A stretch of 64,000 nucleotides of DNA, from positions 41,732 through 105,731 of the forward strand of contig MU400653.1 in the NCBI GenBank assembly GCA_022578965.1, read 5' to 3'. The stretch's first letter is position 1. Each line of letters starts with the position of its first letter. Under the pieces are notes generated by a model. It searched no databases. It was not told the origin of the DNA and was given only the letters and a program-made list of their open reading frames with translations. The DNA comes from Xylaria sp. FL1777. Its lineage: Eukaryota > Ascomycota > Sordariomycetes > Xylariales > Xylariaceae. Both the position numbers and the translations under genes were made by a program. This document shows positions 31,957 through 43,835 of the stretch, piece after piece.

Positions 31957-34897
31957 ATGGAGCCTTTTTCATTTGGCACGTCAGATTCCCTCAATTATCC
32001 CGTTAGCGTTCGCATGTAAGCCTTGGCTACCAGAAGGAAAAAGCTTCATTGCAGCTCGTGTAAATACTGACTGTTGCCGGATTCCAGCATTAATCTGGAA
32101 GGAGACGAGGCTCCGTACCTGTTCTCAACGCTCCTCGAGAAACCGGAGCTGCGACATATTGGCTCCAACACGAGGTATACCCTTTTGGGCCCTTTCCACC
32201 TCCTCGCGTTGGTGATCCTAACTTCTGACGTCATAGCCCGTACTCCGACCTCTACGTCACAGTCCAAGTCTGGGCCGGGTCAAAACCTCTGACCGTACCA
32301 GTTCAAACCTCCTATAAGCCTTTCCGAAACGAAAGAAGGTGAGAATCCTAGCGGACGCGCTGCTTATAGGTCAAGGCGCATGGACTGACCCAAACAGATG
32401 GAATGAGTGGCTCACCATACCGATACCCTACAATTCGCTCCCCTTGAACTCCTACCTCGCGATAACGATATGGGATCTATCGCCCACCGGCGGACATCAA
32501 GCCCAAGGACATGCGATTCCATTTGGTGGCACCACTCTACCGCTATTCGATAAGGATAATCAATTGCAGAAGGGACGACAGAAATGCGTCGTTCATCGCC
32601 ACAAACAAGCCGACGGCAATGATAGCACGTCGACCCCATCAAGCACTAGAAAATCAAGAGAGCACTCCACAAAGGATGGAGCCTCTGCTATTGTTGGCGA
32701 TAAAGAAGCAGAGGAGCTTGAGCGCATGGAGAAATTATTCAAAAAACATGAGATGAACGAGATTCCTCGGGTTGAATGGCTAGATCAGCTGGTGTTTCGT
32801 GGGACTGAGAGACGCCGCTTAAAAGCTGCTAGAAACTCGATCAAATCAGTCCAGCGAGACTTAGTTTCCCCCAAAGATACCAAGAACGAAGTAGAACTAA
32901 ATGGTGGTATCGACTTAGAAAATGGACTGCCTCTGAGGCCTGGTCCCTCGAAGTTCGCTCTCAATATCGAGTTACCGCGATTTGACTTCCCCGTAGTCTT
33001 CGCGGACCATGAATACCCACCTCCACCGATTTCGTCCTTCCAGCATCTCTCTGCTTCCCAGTCAAATATCATACTGAAACCACCCCCAGAGGTTTCCTAT
33101 GGACCCGGGATCAATGCACCCGAAGAACATGACCGCATCATTCGGATCTACGACCCAGAAGTCGGAGCAAAGGATAACCCGGCTGAGAGTAAACATAGAC
33201 GTCTCGTGCGAAGTCAGCACCGCCATGGAATACTGGACAAGGATCTAAAACCAAATGCTAAAGTCCGCGATGAGCTTAATATGATAATGTCATACTCTCC
33301 GACTCATGTGCTATCGCCCGAAGAAAAGGATCTTGTGTGGAAGTTTCGCTACCATCTTACCAAAGACAAGCGTGCTTTAACGAAATTTGTTAAATCTGTG
33401 AATTGGCAAGACCAGAGCGAGTCCAAGCAAGCTGTTCAGGTACTTGGCAAATGGACAGACATCGACGTGGACGACGCTCTCGAGTTGCTCGGGCCGACAT
33501 TTGACAACCGCGTTGTAAGAGGATATGCGGTGGATAGGTTGAGGAAAGCTGACGACAATGAGCTTCTCCTTTATCTCTTACAGCTTGTTCAAGCTCTCAA
33601 GTTTGAACATATCTCTACAGACTTGAATCAGGCTACCGTGCGAGCATCGTCACTGGCCAACTTCCTCATTTCCCGGGCCGTCGAGAATTTTACGCTGGGA
33701 AATTACTTTTATTGGTACCTCGGGGTTGAATACGATGACAAGAGCAACGACCAGGGCGAGGAAGTACGTACCATGTACGCAAAGGTGCAATACGACTTTA
33801 TGAAGGAATTGGAGGGTCGCCCAGGGGGTAAAGAAACAAGGGTCACAATAAGAAGACAAGCCGAGCTTATTGCTGTGCTGTCGAAGATCTCGGCCGATAT
33901 TCAGGCGTCTCGCGACTCATATCCACGGAAACTCGAGAAAACCAAGTCCTTCTTGGCTGATTCGAAGAACGAACTGCTAACCATTGACCCCCCGATACCG
34001 ATGCCATTAGATCCGTCAGTTATAATTGTTGGCGTTGTTCCGGAAGAGACGAGAGTTTTCAAATCCTCCTTATCGCCCGTCATGGTCACCTTCAAAGCAA
34101 TTTCGGGCAGCAAATACCCTATCATATTTAAGACTGGTGATGATTTGCGACAAGATCAGTTAGTCATCCAGATTATCACACTCATGGATCAACTCCTGCA
34201 GAAGGAGAATTTAGACCTCAAACTTTCGCCATATAAGATACTCGCAACGAGCACGTCAGCTGGCGCTTCACAATTTGTACCCTCACAAACGTTCTCGGCA
34301 ATCGCATCGAAGTTTCATGCGAACCCTGTTCTTGCCTACCTCCGACAACATAACCCAGATGATCGAGCATATCTAGGAGTACGCAAGGAGACATTAGATA
34401 CATTCACCAAGTCCTGTGCGGGCTACTGTGTCATCACTTATATCCTCGGGGTGGGTGACCGACATTTAGAAAACCTTCTTTTGGCACCAGATGGACATTT
34501 CTTCCATGCTGATTTTGGTTTTATCCTGGGTCGTGACCCCAAGCCCTTTGCACCAGCACTTAAGCTGAGCAAAGAAATGGCGGATGCAATGGGCGGTGCT
34601 AACCCGCCTAGCGAAGTGTATTTACAATTCAAGCAATATTGCTTCCTTGCATTCGCGGCACTCCGAAAGTCTTCTAATTTGATCTTGAATCTGTTCAGTC
34701 TCATGGTCCATGCCAACATTCCAGACATCAAGGCAGAACCAGACAAGGCAGTATTTAAAGTCAAGGAAAGGTTCCACTTAGAGCTCAACGAGGAAGATGC
34801 AATCAGACATCTCGATCGCATCATGGAGGATTCCTTGAATGGTATTATGCCCGTGGTTATAGACAGACTCCATGACTTCGTCCAGGCTTTTAGATAG
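31957..34897 (+). CDS. vps34: Vps34, class III phosphatidylinositol 3-kinase
   Basis: Four exons: 31957-32015, 32088-32174, 32237-32338 and 32398-34897, all in frame; 915 aa. The start MEPFSFGTSDSLNYPVSVR and the block EKPELRHIGSN are the typical fungal Vps34 opening. Order of domains: C2 (about 1-290), helical PIK domain (about 320-530), and kinase domain (about 600-915). Visible catalytic parts are KTGDDLRQDQL, the loop GVGDRHLENLLL (Asp near 770), and the activation segment HADFGFILGRDPKP. The C-terminus FVQAFR fits the membrane-contacting end of the family. The enzyme makes PI3P from phosphatidylinositol on endosomes and autophagosome precursors, with Vps15, Atg6/Beclin and Atg14 or Vps38 as partners. 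A single-exon reading from 32339 would lose the first third of the C2 domain. Confidence 0.96.
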
Positions 34898-36495
34898 GGG
34901 GATCCTATATTTCAACGATTGCGAGGCGTCAGTTATTGAGTTAATCACGAGAGGGAAGGGCACTACTATAGACGGGCGTCCGACAGCGGGTTATTTCGGG
35001 TATACCCTAGGCATTTGGAGGTATGCGTAGGTACGTGTAGACGTGTAAGAAGTATGGGTTTGATGACCGTGCTCAAGCTATATATGGCTGATTTAGTGGA
35101 CCCAAAGGATGTGTTTGTCCTACCAGGCAGAGATAAACTACGCATAGCTACCTGGGACTGCGGTTCGATTACTGTGTCCTCGCCAAGTTTTATTTCAGAT
35201 GCCATTTTCTCTTGACAAATATCAGCCATGATGATCCTACATGTAGTGATTTGCAGATATGGTATAGGGAAAACTTTATATTATACAGCTCGTTGTTACC
35301 TGTAAGTACAGGCAGTATATGTATCCATTATGTGAATTTCAGTGTTGATAATATATGCGTCGGCCTGTGAGAGTGTAGATCTCCGTACACTTCACAAAAA
35401 AAAAAAAGGCTTCAAGAACCGGCCATACAAAACCGAACTTTATCTCGTCAAGCAACCTCCACAAAATAATCAGGGTCTTGGGTACTTTGTACCAGCAACC
35501 TGCAGTTGAGTAACCCCTCTCACATGTATACCTTTAGCTAGAAACTTGCAAGGGTTCTTTCAACAACGGGCCAAGTTACGTCTTGTTAATTGTCTCTATT
35601 ATGTCTACAAGGAGAGCAATGCCATACACCTATGTAGGTACATACGCAGTAACAGTACAACCCCTGGTGGCAACAATGGAAGAGGTTACCTACTAGAAGG
35701 GTTTAGTTAGCGTCGCACGGGCTGCAAATAATAGTACATGCAGCGTACCAACTACTTCGTACCTAGTATATGTAGTATACAGTACCTGGCTACAGCCACA
35801 GGCTACTTCAGTACCTCACAATCACGCTCTACCTACCTATGTACATTTGTAGGTACTTAGGTGCACTTTGCCAAAACCCAGCCACCCGTTTCGAAACACC
35901 CCGGTCCTTGCCCTCTGCATTTCGACCTTCAGTCTCCGGCCCCCCCCCCCCAAAGAGTTCCCCCCAGGTACACATCCACAACGCCACCTGCTGCTGCTTC
36001 CATGCCAGCTCATTACACTACAGCATCTCTGCTACGTTCAAGCCTCTTGAAACTCCGCCATTTGTTTTCCGCTGGTTCAGTTCGACGAAATATCCTGTTC
36101 GCCGAGGCTTGTTCATATCCCCCTTCCCCCCACATTAAGTCTACACGTGTATTGCAGAGCAACCCGGATCCCGTTCTCCGGGTCAGCTTGTCAGTCCCAC
36201 AGCGAGAAGCTACCGTGCAAGGGTCTTGCCAGTTGAAGGCGAAGGGAGAAGAAACGTCCATCTTCAGATCTCTGTTTAAGCAACTCGGTAGTCTTTCCCT
36301 ACCACTCCTGCTGCACATCACAACTAACCAACCAAGTTTAATTGGATCGAGTCGAATTGGTTTTATTAATAATGAACTGACCCATCTCGACTAAGCAGCT
36401 TCTGCGTCTTCGAAACAACGGTTCCAACACCCGCCTACTTTACGCGTTCCCAACCGTGACACCCACCGCTCTGTTCCCCCCCTCCAGGTCTCGTC
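34898..36495. other. Intergenic region, promoter and leader of the 229-aa gene
   Basis: About 1.6 kb without a supported gene. It has a poly-A run (35397-35407), a poly-C run (35940-35950), several GTAGGTAC words (35632, 35758, 35830-35860) and a pyrimidine-rich segment from 36080 up to the start codon. Confidence 0.5.
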
Positions 36496-37185
36496 ATGCC
36501 CGCGAAGAAAGTCACCAACGGCGTAGCTTCTACGCAATCTGCTATCGGCTCAACCCGCTTTGAGCTACCCGCCCTAGATTTGAAGTTCGGTTCACTGACC
36601 GATGGAACCGACATTCCACCGCCGCCACCGTCCCCCAAGGAGGAACAGCTACCTCTACAACCAAGGGCAGTCGCTACAAATGAAGAGAAAGTGGAGGGTC
36701 AGCAGCTGAAGGCTAAGGCTGAGGAGGCTGAGGTAAATGGGGCTACGAACGGTACTTTCCCCCGCAAACCCGATATCACTGTCACAACTAAAGTCGGCCT
36801 TAAACGCACGGCAGACGAGGTTCCCGTATCGCCGGCACTATCGGGTCGAGGCAGTCTCCGGCGTCTGATTAGCAAATCATTTCTGAACCATGCTTACGAT
36901 GAACAAGGATCCACTACCGGGCAGGCCACGTCTAGACCTCCAAGCCGTACAGCTAGTGTCCTAGCCGAAGAGAAGAAGGCGAAGCGTAGTAGCGGTTGGT
37001 TTCGAAGGTTACGGTCTCACGACCACGTGAGTGGGGAAAAGCCGGCTACTTTACAATTTGAAAGCCTCAGCAAGAAACCAACCGGTCCCCCACCCCCGAT
37101 GATTCCCGAACTGAGCGCTTTGGAGACTAAGATCGACACCCATTTAGGCGACGACCTCTTCAAAGGCATTGGGCGGGATCTGTGA
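36496..37185 (+). CDS. Conserved ascomycete protein, basic and disordered, function unknown
   Basis: A single exon of 229 aa. Conserved blocks in order: FELPALDLKFGSLTDGTDIPPPPPSP (about 23-48), GRGSLRRLISKSFLN (about 116-130), SGWFRRLRSHDH, and a C-terminal Pro-rich PPPPMIPEL with a short acidic/amphipathic tail DDLFKGIGRDL. The order matches hypothetical proteins of many filamentous ascomycetes, as I remember them, and none has a known function. The two Arg-rich amphipathic segments could bind membrane or a partner. There is no signal peptide or transmembrane segment. The strong poly-Pro stretch suggests SH3 or profilin-type binding, which is inference. Confidence 0.7.
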   Translation: MPAKKVTNGVASTQSAIGSTRFELPALDLKFGSLTDGTDIPPPPPSPKEEQLPLQPRAVATNEEKVEGQQLKAKAEEAEVNGATNGTFPRKPDITVTTKVGLKRTADEVPVSPALSGRGSLRRLISKSFLNHAYDEQGSTTGQATSRPPSRTASVLAEEKKAKRSSGWFRRLRSHDHVSGEKPATLQFESLSKKPTGPPPPMIPELSALETKIDTHLGDDLFKGIGRDL

Positions 37186-39668
37186 AGAAGACAAAATGAT
37201 CCCATAAATTATTAACCGGTCTCCAATCGTTATTGGTTGGGGAAAGAATTTCCTACTCGGTCTGATGAATTCTGCCGCTCTAATACCCAGCCGATGAGCT
37301 GTTATATTCTCCGTAATATGGTGGTCCTCTATTAGGACGGTCCGTCTGATAGTAGGTTGGAAGGAACAAAAAAGATACCCAGCTTATTTGATAAGCTCGC
37401 TCATCGCCTTTACTATATTCACAATTTCTTGTCATTTTCCCCCTCCTTTTCCTAATTTTACTAGCATCATTTGAGCCATATCCGGGTGGTACGTCGCATC
37501 TATGTGAATTACGAAGATTTGGATTTGTGGAAGCGAATCACACTCAGCATGTGTATTCTGAATTTCTAAATGTCTTGAGATGTACAGTCTCCATACTTCT
37601 CTTCCGGACAGCTGCAATGTTAGCTGCAGCAGAAGTTGAAAGTTTAAAGCCCAAAGTCAAATTGGCATGGCACAGTTCGAATATGAGCCACATACTGCAG
37701 AAAGGAGAGAGGGGCGGAGGGGGGACAAAAGGGACAGGAATATACATTATTTTTGGATTACCTGTCAATATCTGGCAATTTGCTTGTGGACATGGTAATA
37801 AAGATTCGTATGAAAGAATGGAATCTGTCATTGTTGAATGAGCCATATTACTGACCTCCACTCTTTTTTTTTTCCCTTCTTCTTCTTTTTAAGGAGCCTC
37901 TGATGCTATTGTTTCATGATAAATACTAGCACCATGCTTACGCGCAAGGCGCAACGGTTACGATGCAGTTCGATGTTCTCCTGTGAGGCATGCATATTGG
38001 CCGAGGGACAGCGAATTTAGTGTAGAAGAAAGGGCGATTTCCATTTAGTCCTTTGGTCTTACTACTTAGAAAATTTATCCTGGATTACTTAGTACTTTCA
38101 AGGTAGAGCGTGTAAAGGAACAAAACAGGTCAAGGATTTCTACTTCGATTAACTATACTACCTTCATGATGCGTTGTCGTATTATCGCATGAAAAGCAAT
38201 GCAGGAAATTCTCTAGATTACAGTGTCCGTAAGACTATCTCCCTAAGACGTTGTCGTATTTCTCCAGAGCACAGGTAATTTTGGTATAACACGTCCGCCT
38301 ACCCATAGGAAGGTAATTTGTCCGAGCCACGTGGTCGTTGTTCTCATCAATGTCTGTGATCAAAAACTAAGTACCTATACAGACTAACTATAAACCACAG
38401 CTTTTGGTTTCTTGCCATAATCCTTTGGATGGGCTGCTTCGAAGCTCAAGAATAACTACATGTTTAAGAATGGCACATCACATATGGTCACCGCGCCCAC
38501 AAGGTCAATTGGGAAATTAGTTTAGCCAGCACCTCGGCCTCGATACTTATAAGTTTCCTGCTATAGACTGAATCGGCTTAAATAGGCCAGTTACAATCTG
38601 GCTAGCTAAAATAGGAGGCTTCTTAGCATCGACTTCTCAAATATCCCTTTAATGGTGCGAAGGTTATCTTGCTAGAACGGGGTATTAGGATTCATCCATC
38701 GTGGAAATTGAAAACCTTGGTGCCCTGGTCACCTTGGGGGGACCTATAATAGGGTTGTGAGCACGAACGAAAGGCTGCTGTCCTGCCATAGGACAGAAGT
38801 TTGTAACTGATGTAGACCAGACGGCATCAGATTTCGAATGGTAATCATCAGCTAAAGACGTATTGCCAGCTCAATAGAGTGTGAGAACTTTAGGGATATT
38901 ATTGCTAGATATGGCTGGCGGTTTAGGATCGTTGTGGTGACCTCTCCGAATCCCAATGTGTGATGGCTCTGGAGAATGCTAATAGTTAAGAATAGATAGA
39001 CGAATTTAGGGATGGGATGAGCCTCAGCTGCTTCTCCTGACGCCTAGGGAGACCAGTAGCCGGACATTGGGACCAGTCGGGAGCGACGAAAAAGCTTTTA
39101 AGGGGGAAGATTAGGCTGCAGAAGGGGCTTCAGTTAACAATACAGCCGTTTCTTGTTGATCAGATGAAGAAAAGCATTTCGCAGGTTCAATACGGTCTGA
39201 CCACGTAAAGGTCGCCGATAATTCTCAACCGACGATCTTCCCAAAAGATAGCCGAAACCCCGTATTCAAGCAGCCTTATATGCTTCTCAGTTCCTCTCTA
39301 TTGGCCCTTTCTCTTAATCGAAGGAGACGTGAGTCAGCCACGAAAATGAGCATAACGTTCGCATTCCTGGAGAGATAATTCTATACTTCATACCTTTAAT
39401 GGAGCCGTGAGACCGGTGCTAAGATTTACTTACTTAACGTACATACATATAACCAGGCTACGTACTAGGTAAGTTTAGGCACCCCAGGTACTATACCTAG
39501 GTACCCCGCCACGAAACACTAGGTACCTAGCCAGGCACCTTGGTATTTACACCACCGTACCTCGTCATATGGTCACGTCACATCGCGACTATATCTCACA
39601 CACCTACAACGCCTGAAATCCCTATATACCGGTACTCGACAAACGAGAAATCCCGCAGCTGAGAGACC
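37186..39668. other. Gene-poor stretch of about 2.5 kb
   Basis: A frame of 104 codons (37527-37841) overlaps one of similar length on the other strand; neither is recognised. From 37860 to 39650 stops are dense on all frames I followed. The last 250 bases carry several CCTAGGTACC and GGTACCTAG words (39480-39540). This may be decayed sequence or hold non-coding transcripts; nothing can be claimed. Confidence 0.45.
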
Positions 39669-40350
39669 ATGGCCGACGCCGACTTGGAACAGGTACGCGT
39701 ATTGTGACCCCTCCAGTTTCGGTACACCTACCACACGACACCAGTCTAACGCCCGAGCAAACCAGATCCGCAAAGCCCGCCTCGAACAGCTTAAAGCGCA
39801 GCAAGGAGGCGGGTCATCCGGGGGGGGATCAGGAGGCCAAAGTCAAGCCGAAGCGCAAAAACAGTGGGTTCTTCCCATCTACCTCGCGCCGACCTGACAT
39901 GCTTGGCTCGCTATTGCTTCGCGTTACGCTACTATCATCATGCTAACAAACCCTCAACATGAACAGACAAGAAGGTACAGTGCCACTTCTCTCGCCTTGT
40001 TTCCGCGCTGGAATAATTCACCTCTTACCTTTTACTATCCCTTCCCAACTAACAACCGCCCGTTCGCCCGCAATACAGCAGAAGCCCGCCAATCGATCCT
40101 CAGCCAAATCCTGCACCCCGAGGCCGCGGACAGACTGGGCCGCATCCGCCTCGTCAAGGAGTCGCGCGCCGCGGATATCGAGAACAGGCTGATCACGCTG
40201 GCACGGACGGGCCAGTTGCGGCAGAAGGTCACGGAGGCGCAGCTCAAGGAACTCTTGGCCGCCGTTGCTGAGAATCAGGAGGAGGAGAAGATCGTGGTAA
40301 ATCGACGGAAGGGGTGGGATGATGAGGATGATGACTTGTTGGATCTGTAA
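39669..40350 (+). CDS. PDCD5/TFAR19-family DNA-binding protein
   Basis: Four exons: 39669-39692, 39766-39863, 39967-39974 (8 nt) and 40079-40350; joined in frame, 133 aa. MADADLEQIRKARLEQLKAQQGGG is the typical start. The conserved core follows: AEARQSILSQILHPEAADRLGRIRLVKESRA, ENRLITLARTGQLRQKV, and the acidic end RRKGWDDEDDDLLDL. Introns 2 and 3 (103 and 104 bp) have good branch points (TGCTAAC near 39941, AACTAAC near 40049). The family folds as a three-helix core with a flexible N-terminal helix. Human PDCD5 takes part in apoptosis and binds the CCT chaperonin; archaeal members are DNA-binding. In fungi its role is less defined. Gly-rich residues 22-31 are an insertion beyond the core. 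Confidence 0.9.
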
Positions 40351-40659
40351 GGGTGGAGTGATGGGGGAACGAATACCTACCCAAGGGGGAGAGTAAGGTG
40401 AAAAGGATACATCATCACATCATGGCCGGCTTGCACGGAGACAGATAAAATGGAAGGCAGCTTCGCGATGAACAAGATTGCATGGCATGGCGTTTCTTTG
40501 GGGGCTTTTCAGTCAGGGTATACATATCCTCATGTCTATCTCATTTATGATTACAAGGCAGTAGTACAGTATAGTATAGTATCGTACAACTGATTATACA
40601 ACACCGGGCCCCTCTTCCGTGCCCCTCTTCCGTGCCCATCATCACCGCGGCGTGACCCG
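40351..40659. other. Convergent 3' intergenic region
   Basis: No gene. It contains a GTATAGTATAGTATCG tract and a direct repeat of the wording CCCCTCTTCCGTGCCC at 40609-40635. Confidence 0.5.
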
Positions 40660-41643
40660 TCAGTTCCTCTGCGGAACAACAGGTGGCGTACTAGCTGCAG
40701 AGGCAGCAACCAAAGCAGCCTCCCTGATCCTCTTCCTCTCCGCTCGTTCCCGCTTCCGGATATCCCTCAAATCCGGCGGGGCCTCGACATTCAGCCTCGC
40801 CCGGAGCTCCTGTACATCGGCCTCGAGTTCCTCTTCCCAGTACACGTTGATCACCTCATCGCTGCGCAAGCCGTTCCTCACGGCCCAGGGACCATAGATA
40901 GACCAGAAGCGCCGTCTCTCGGCAGGCTTGAGCGTCGCCACGGCGAGTACCGACAGCCCCGTCATGGGGAGCAGGGTGTTGGCGAACTCGAAGGCCTTGA
41001 GAGCTACCTCGCCCTCCCGCACCACGGGGAGCCCCGTCAGCGCGTGGTAGAAGTCGTGCGACTCGCGGTACCGCTGGATGACATAGGCGCATTCCTCGTC
41101 GTCGACGTAGCGCACGCCGGCGCGCGTGTCGGGCGTCACGCCCTCGCGGTCGAGCCACGCCACGTACGTCGCGCCGACGGTGGAGGTCGGCAACGCACGC
41201 AGACGGGGCAGGTCGAGGCTCGTGGACGTGATGCGTGGGCGGTCGCGGAGGATGCGCCGGCCGGTGGGGGAGGCAAGCATGGCGCGCCGGAGACGGTTCG
41301 CGAAGTACGGTGTTGCTGTTGCTTCGCCGAGGGCTGCGATCAGGTCGCCCCTGCGAGGGTCCAGGAAGGAGAGCACGCCTGAGCCGATGGCGAGGGCGGC
41401 CCGCTCGAGGCCGGTTAGAGGGACATGGCCTGGGTAGTTTGGCGGTGGACGGTTGAGGACGGAGAACGGGCGGGCTTGTGAAGGGAATATCGGGGTTGAA
41501 GTCGAGGTCGAGGTCGAGGTCGAGGTCGAAGATGGCGTTGTTGGGAGGAGAGTTGCCGGTAAGGAGGAGGGCGGTGGGACGATGATGGCGGTGTTCTTGC
41601 GACTACGGCACACAGATCGTAGACATGGTTGGGGAGCTTTCAT
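40660..41643 (-). CDS. coq4: Coq4, ubiquinone biosynthesis protein, mitochondrial
   Basis: A single exon of 327 aa. The first 60 residues are basic and Ser/Thr-rich, suiting a mitochondrial presequence, and include an (ST)6-like run from a hexanucleotide repeat. The Coq4 domain follows, starting [17 protein letters not shown] (about 73-89). The metal-binding motif HDxxH-x11-E is complete: H196, D197, H200 and E212 in [27 protein letters not shown] and [13 protein letters not shown] are other family blocks. Coq4 sits on the matrix side of the inner membrane, organises the CoQ synthome and, by recent work on the family, acts in oxidative decarboxylation of the ring precursor. The C-terminal Arg/Ala-rich tail ([16 protein letters not shown]) extends beyond the usual length. 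Confidence 0.95.
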   Translation of the reverse strand: MKAPQPCLRSVCRSRKNTAIIVPPPSSLPATLLPTTPSSTSTSTSTSTSTPIFPSQARPFSVLNRPPPNYPGHVPLTGLERAALAIGSGVLSFLDPRRGDLIAALGEATATPYFANRLRRAMLASPTGRRILRDRPRITSTSLDLPRLRALPTSTVGATYVAWLDREGVTPDTRAGVRYVDDEECAYVIQRYRESHDFYHALTGLPVVREGEVALKAFEFANTLLPMTGLSVLAVATLKPAERRRFWSIYGPWAVRNGLRSDEVINVYWEEELEADVQELRARLNVEAPPDLRDIRKRERAERKRIREAALVAASAASTPPVVPQRN

Positions 41644-41846
41644 CTTGTCTGTCTCTGTATAAGAGGAGCTAATGCTCCCTCTCGTTGAACTTTTCTCTCG
41701 CCCGATTAATAATAGCGTTTGGAGTTAACCAGCTGCGTTGTATTATTCAATGAAAGCTATCGAATTTTTGAATATCATCTTGTTCTTGGTTCAATTGGAT
41801 CACGATAGGGAATATCGAACGATAACCCGACCTAACGCATACATAT

Positions 41847-41874
41847 GTACCTACCTAGGTACCTAGGTAGGTAC
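41847..41874. repeat. Perfect 28-bp palindrome built of CCTAGGTA words
   Basis: Reads the same on both strands with no loop, from GTACCTACC to GGTAGGTAC. It is the longest exact palindrome of the dispersed intergenic family. Confidence 0.9.
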
Positions 41875-42550
41875 CTACTTACCGCCCGGGGGGTGGTTAC
41901 AGCAAGGGTCTTCAGGACCGTAAGTCTTTTAGCAACTATGACAAAAGTAGGCATGCTGTTGCCTTCTGAAAAACCATGGTTTATTTATGGCTATATTATA
42001 ACAGAGGTTTTTAACTTAATAAATACAAGTATAATATAAAAAAACAATAAAACGTTCTGCGAAAGTTTTAAACTGCGAAGCAATTCTGCTATTTTTCTTA
42101 GTAAAATCTACCTACCTAGGTATGTAGTTACTTAAGTACCTAGGTAGGTATGTATACTTAGCACGTTCACACTTAGTTACTTTCACAGAAAAATCGCTTA
42201 GGTAGCTCTTATATAAGTAGGTACATAGGATTTTCCTCTGGTAATAGAATCCATTCGCTGCAATAGTTTCCATTTGGACATACTGTGCACTTGGTAAGTG
42301 TCTTCGGCTGTAAGCCTTACAAAAGCCCGTATGTAGGTATCCGCTGTGGACCGCCGTGCAAAAGGTACCTAGGTACTGTGGGGGTTACAAACGGGCACCC
42401 TAGCATTGACCACTCAGCTGAGCCGAAATCTATGCAGCAGTGTTAAGTATTTCTCTCCTCTTAAAGCCGAGATACTCTAAGCTTCGCCCATCTCCATCCA
42501 TTTATTTTCTGGTATAGAAGATATCATCACAAAAGTACTCGTTTTCTTCG

Positions 42551-42592
42551 ACACACACACACACACACACACACACACATTCTCTCTCTCTC
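42551..42592. repeat. AC and TC dinucleotide microsatellites
   Basis: About fourteen AC units followed at once by six TC units, ending 16 bases before the MIX17 start codon, so within its 5'-UTR. Confidence 0.95.
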
Positions 42593-42608
42593 TACACAGA
42601 CATTCAAA

Positions 42609-43130
42609 ATGCCTCGTCAACGACCCGCCAGCCGACCTGCCGCTGCTCCCGCCCGTCCGTCCGTTCCTGCTCGCGCCGCTCCTACGCCGACGCAGCAGCA
42701 AACTCGCCCTGCGACGACATATGCCCCAGCTCAAGCACCTCCTGCTCCTGCGCCTGCGCCCACCGCCTCTCAAGGCCCCGGTCTCTTTGGTCAGATGGCC
42801 AGCACCGCAGCGTACGTTCGCCATCATCCACCCCCCTCCCTTTTCGTCTCATCCTTCCATCCCACACAAAACTAATCCCCTCTCAGCGGTGTAGCAGTAG
42901 GCTCGACAATCGGACACGCCATCGGCGGTCTATTTGGCGGAGGTTCGAGTACCCCAGCTGAAGCCGCCCCTCAACAGACGAACACGGCGAACCAGAACCA
43001 GTACAACAACTGCGCCGGCGCCGCCGAGAGCTTCACCAAGTGCATGGATGACAACAATGGAAACATGCAGATCTGCAACTGGTACCTCGAGCAACTCAAA
43101 GCCTGTCAGCAAGCTGCTAAGCAGTACTAA
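42609..43130 (+). CDS. mix17: Mix17/CHCHD2-CHCHD10-like twin CX9C protein
   Basis: Exons 42609-42811 and 42887-43130, intron 75 bp (GTACGT..CTCAG); 148 aa. The N-terminal 55 residues are Pro/Ala/Arg-rich. A Gly-rich hydrophobic segment follows (GVAVGSTIGHAIGGLFGGG, about 69-87). The C-terminal CHCH domain has C110-x9-C120 and C131-x9-C141, the twin CX9C motif that forms two disulphides in the intermembrane space through the Mia40 pathway. This order matches yeast Mix17 and human CHCHD2/CHCHD10. The family is tied to cristae organisation and respiratory function. The length is normal. Confidence 0.94.
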
Positions 43131-43835
43131 GCCACGCCAAGTCTGCCTCTGCCTTTAACCTCGTACTGGTATCAAGATGGAGAGTTATGTGCAGTCTACA
43201 GTCTAGGGGCGAGTAAAGATAGGAACGCAGGCGGGAGAGTTTTTGACGAGAGGCAATAGCCAATCAAACAATACGCACCCTTGCATTTCTCTCGATCTCT
43301 CTTCTGCCTGATGTGGAATCCAGTCTGGAGCTGAAGATGGTGACTTTCTAGTTCTCCAGCCTCCAGTTAGACCTGTCCAAGACATTAGTCTGTTGCTTTG
43401 TTTTGCGATAATCTCGCCTCGATGTATATAGATCATGCCTTATCTCAGCCAGGATTTCATCGCCGAAAGCCAGTGCCGGCGAGCATCTTTTGCATTTCAG
43501 CAGCTTCCACGCTAGGCTTCCATGGTTGGTCTTGATGCTACTACAACTTGTTGTATAAATCACACTGCTCTCCATTGAGTAAAGATAAAGTCGTAGCGTC
43601 CCGCGTAACTTATCAAGGCGATTTCCGAGTATGGATTGCCCGGAATCTCAATTCCATTGACTATTGGTGTATTTTCCTGGCCCGTAGTAGATTGCAGAAG
43701 AAATTTGGAAAAATGATCAAGCAAAGTGAGATTCTTTTCATTACGTTTCGTACATGTACAATACGATAAATGTACAATTGATACGTATATACAAGACATC
43801 ATGAAGTAAGCCTATCACAAACCCCAACTTTGAAA
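43131..43835. other. Convergent intergenic region
   Basis: Between the 3' ends of MIX17 and the PanE-like gene. Short open frames on both strands are not recognised. Confidence 0.5.

Larger units (their letters stand above)
41644..42608. other. Divergent COQ4/MIX17 intergenic region
   Basis: AT-rich, with the densest cluster of CCTAGGTA words in the window (41847-41874, 42110-42155, 42364). It ends with an AC repeat and a CT repeat directly before MIX17. Confidence 0.55.

Noticed and set aside
37527..37861. Overlapping frames of about 104 codons on both strands
   Set aside because: Neither is recognised and each could be chance in a low-stop stretch.
41044..41437. Plus-strand frames opposite COQ4
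   Set aside because: GC-rich coding DNA leaves long frames on the other strand; the COQ4 motifs lie on the minus strand.
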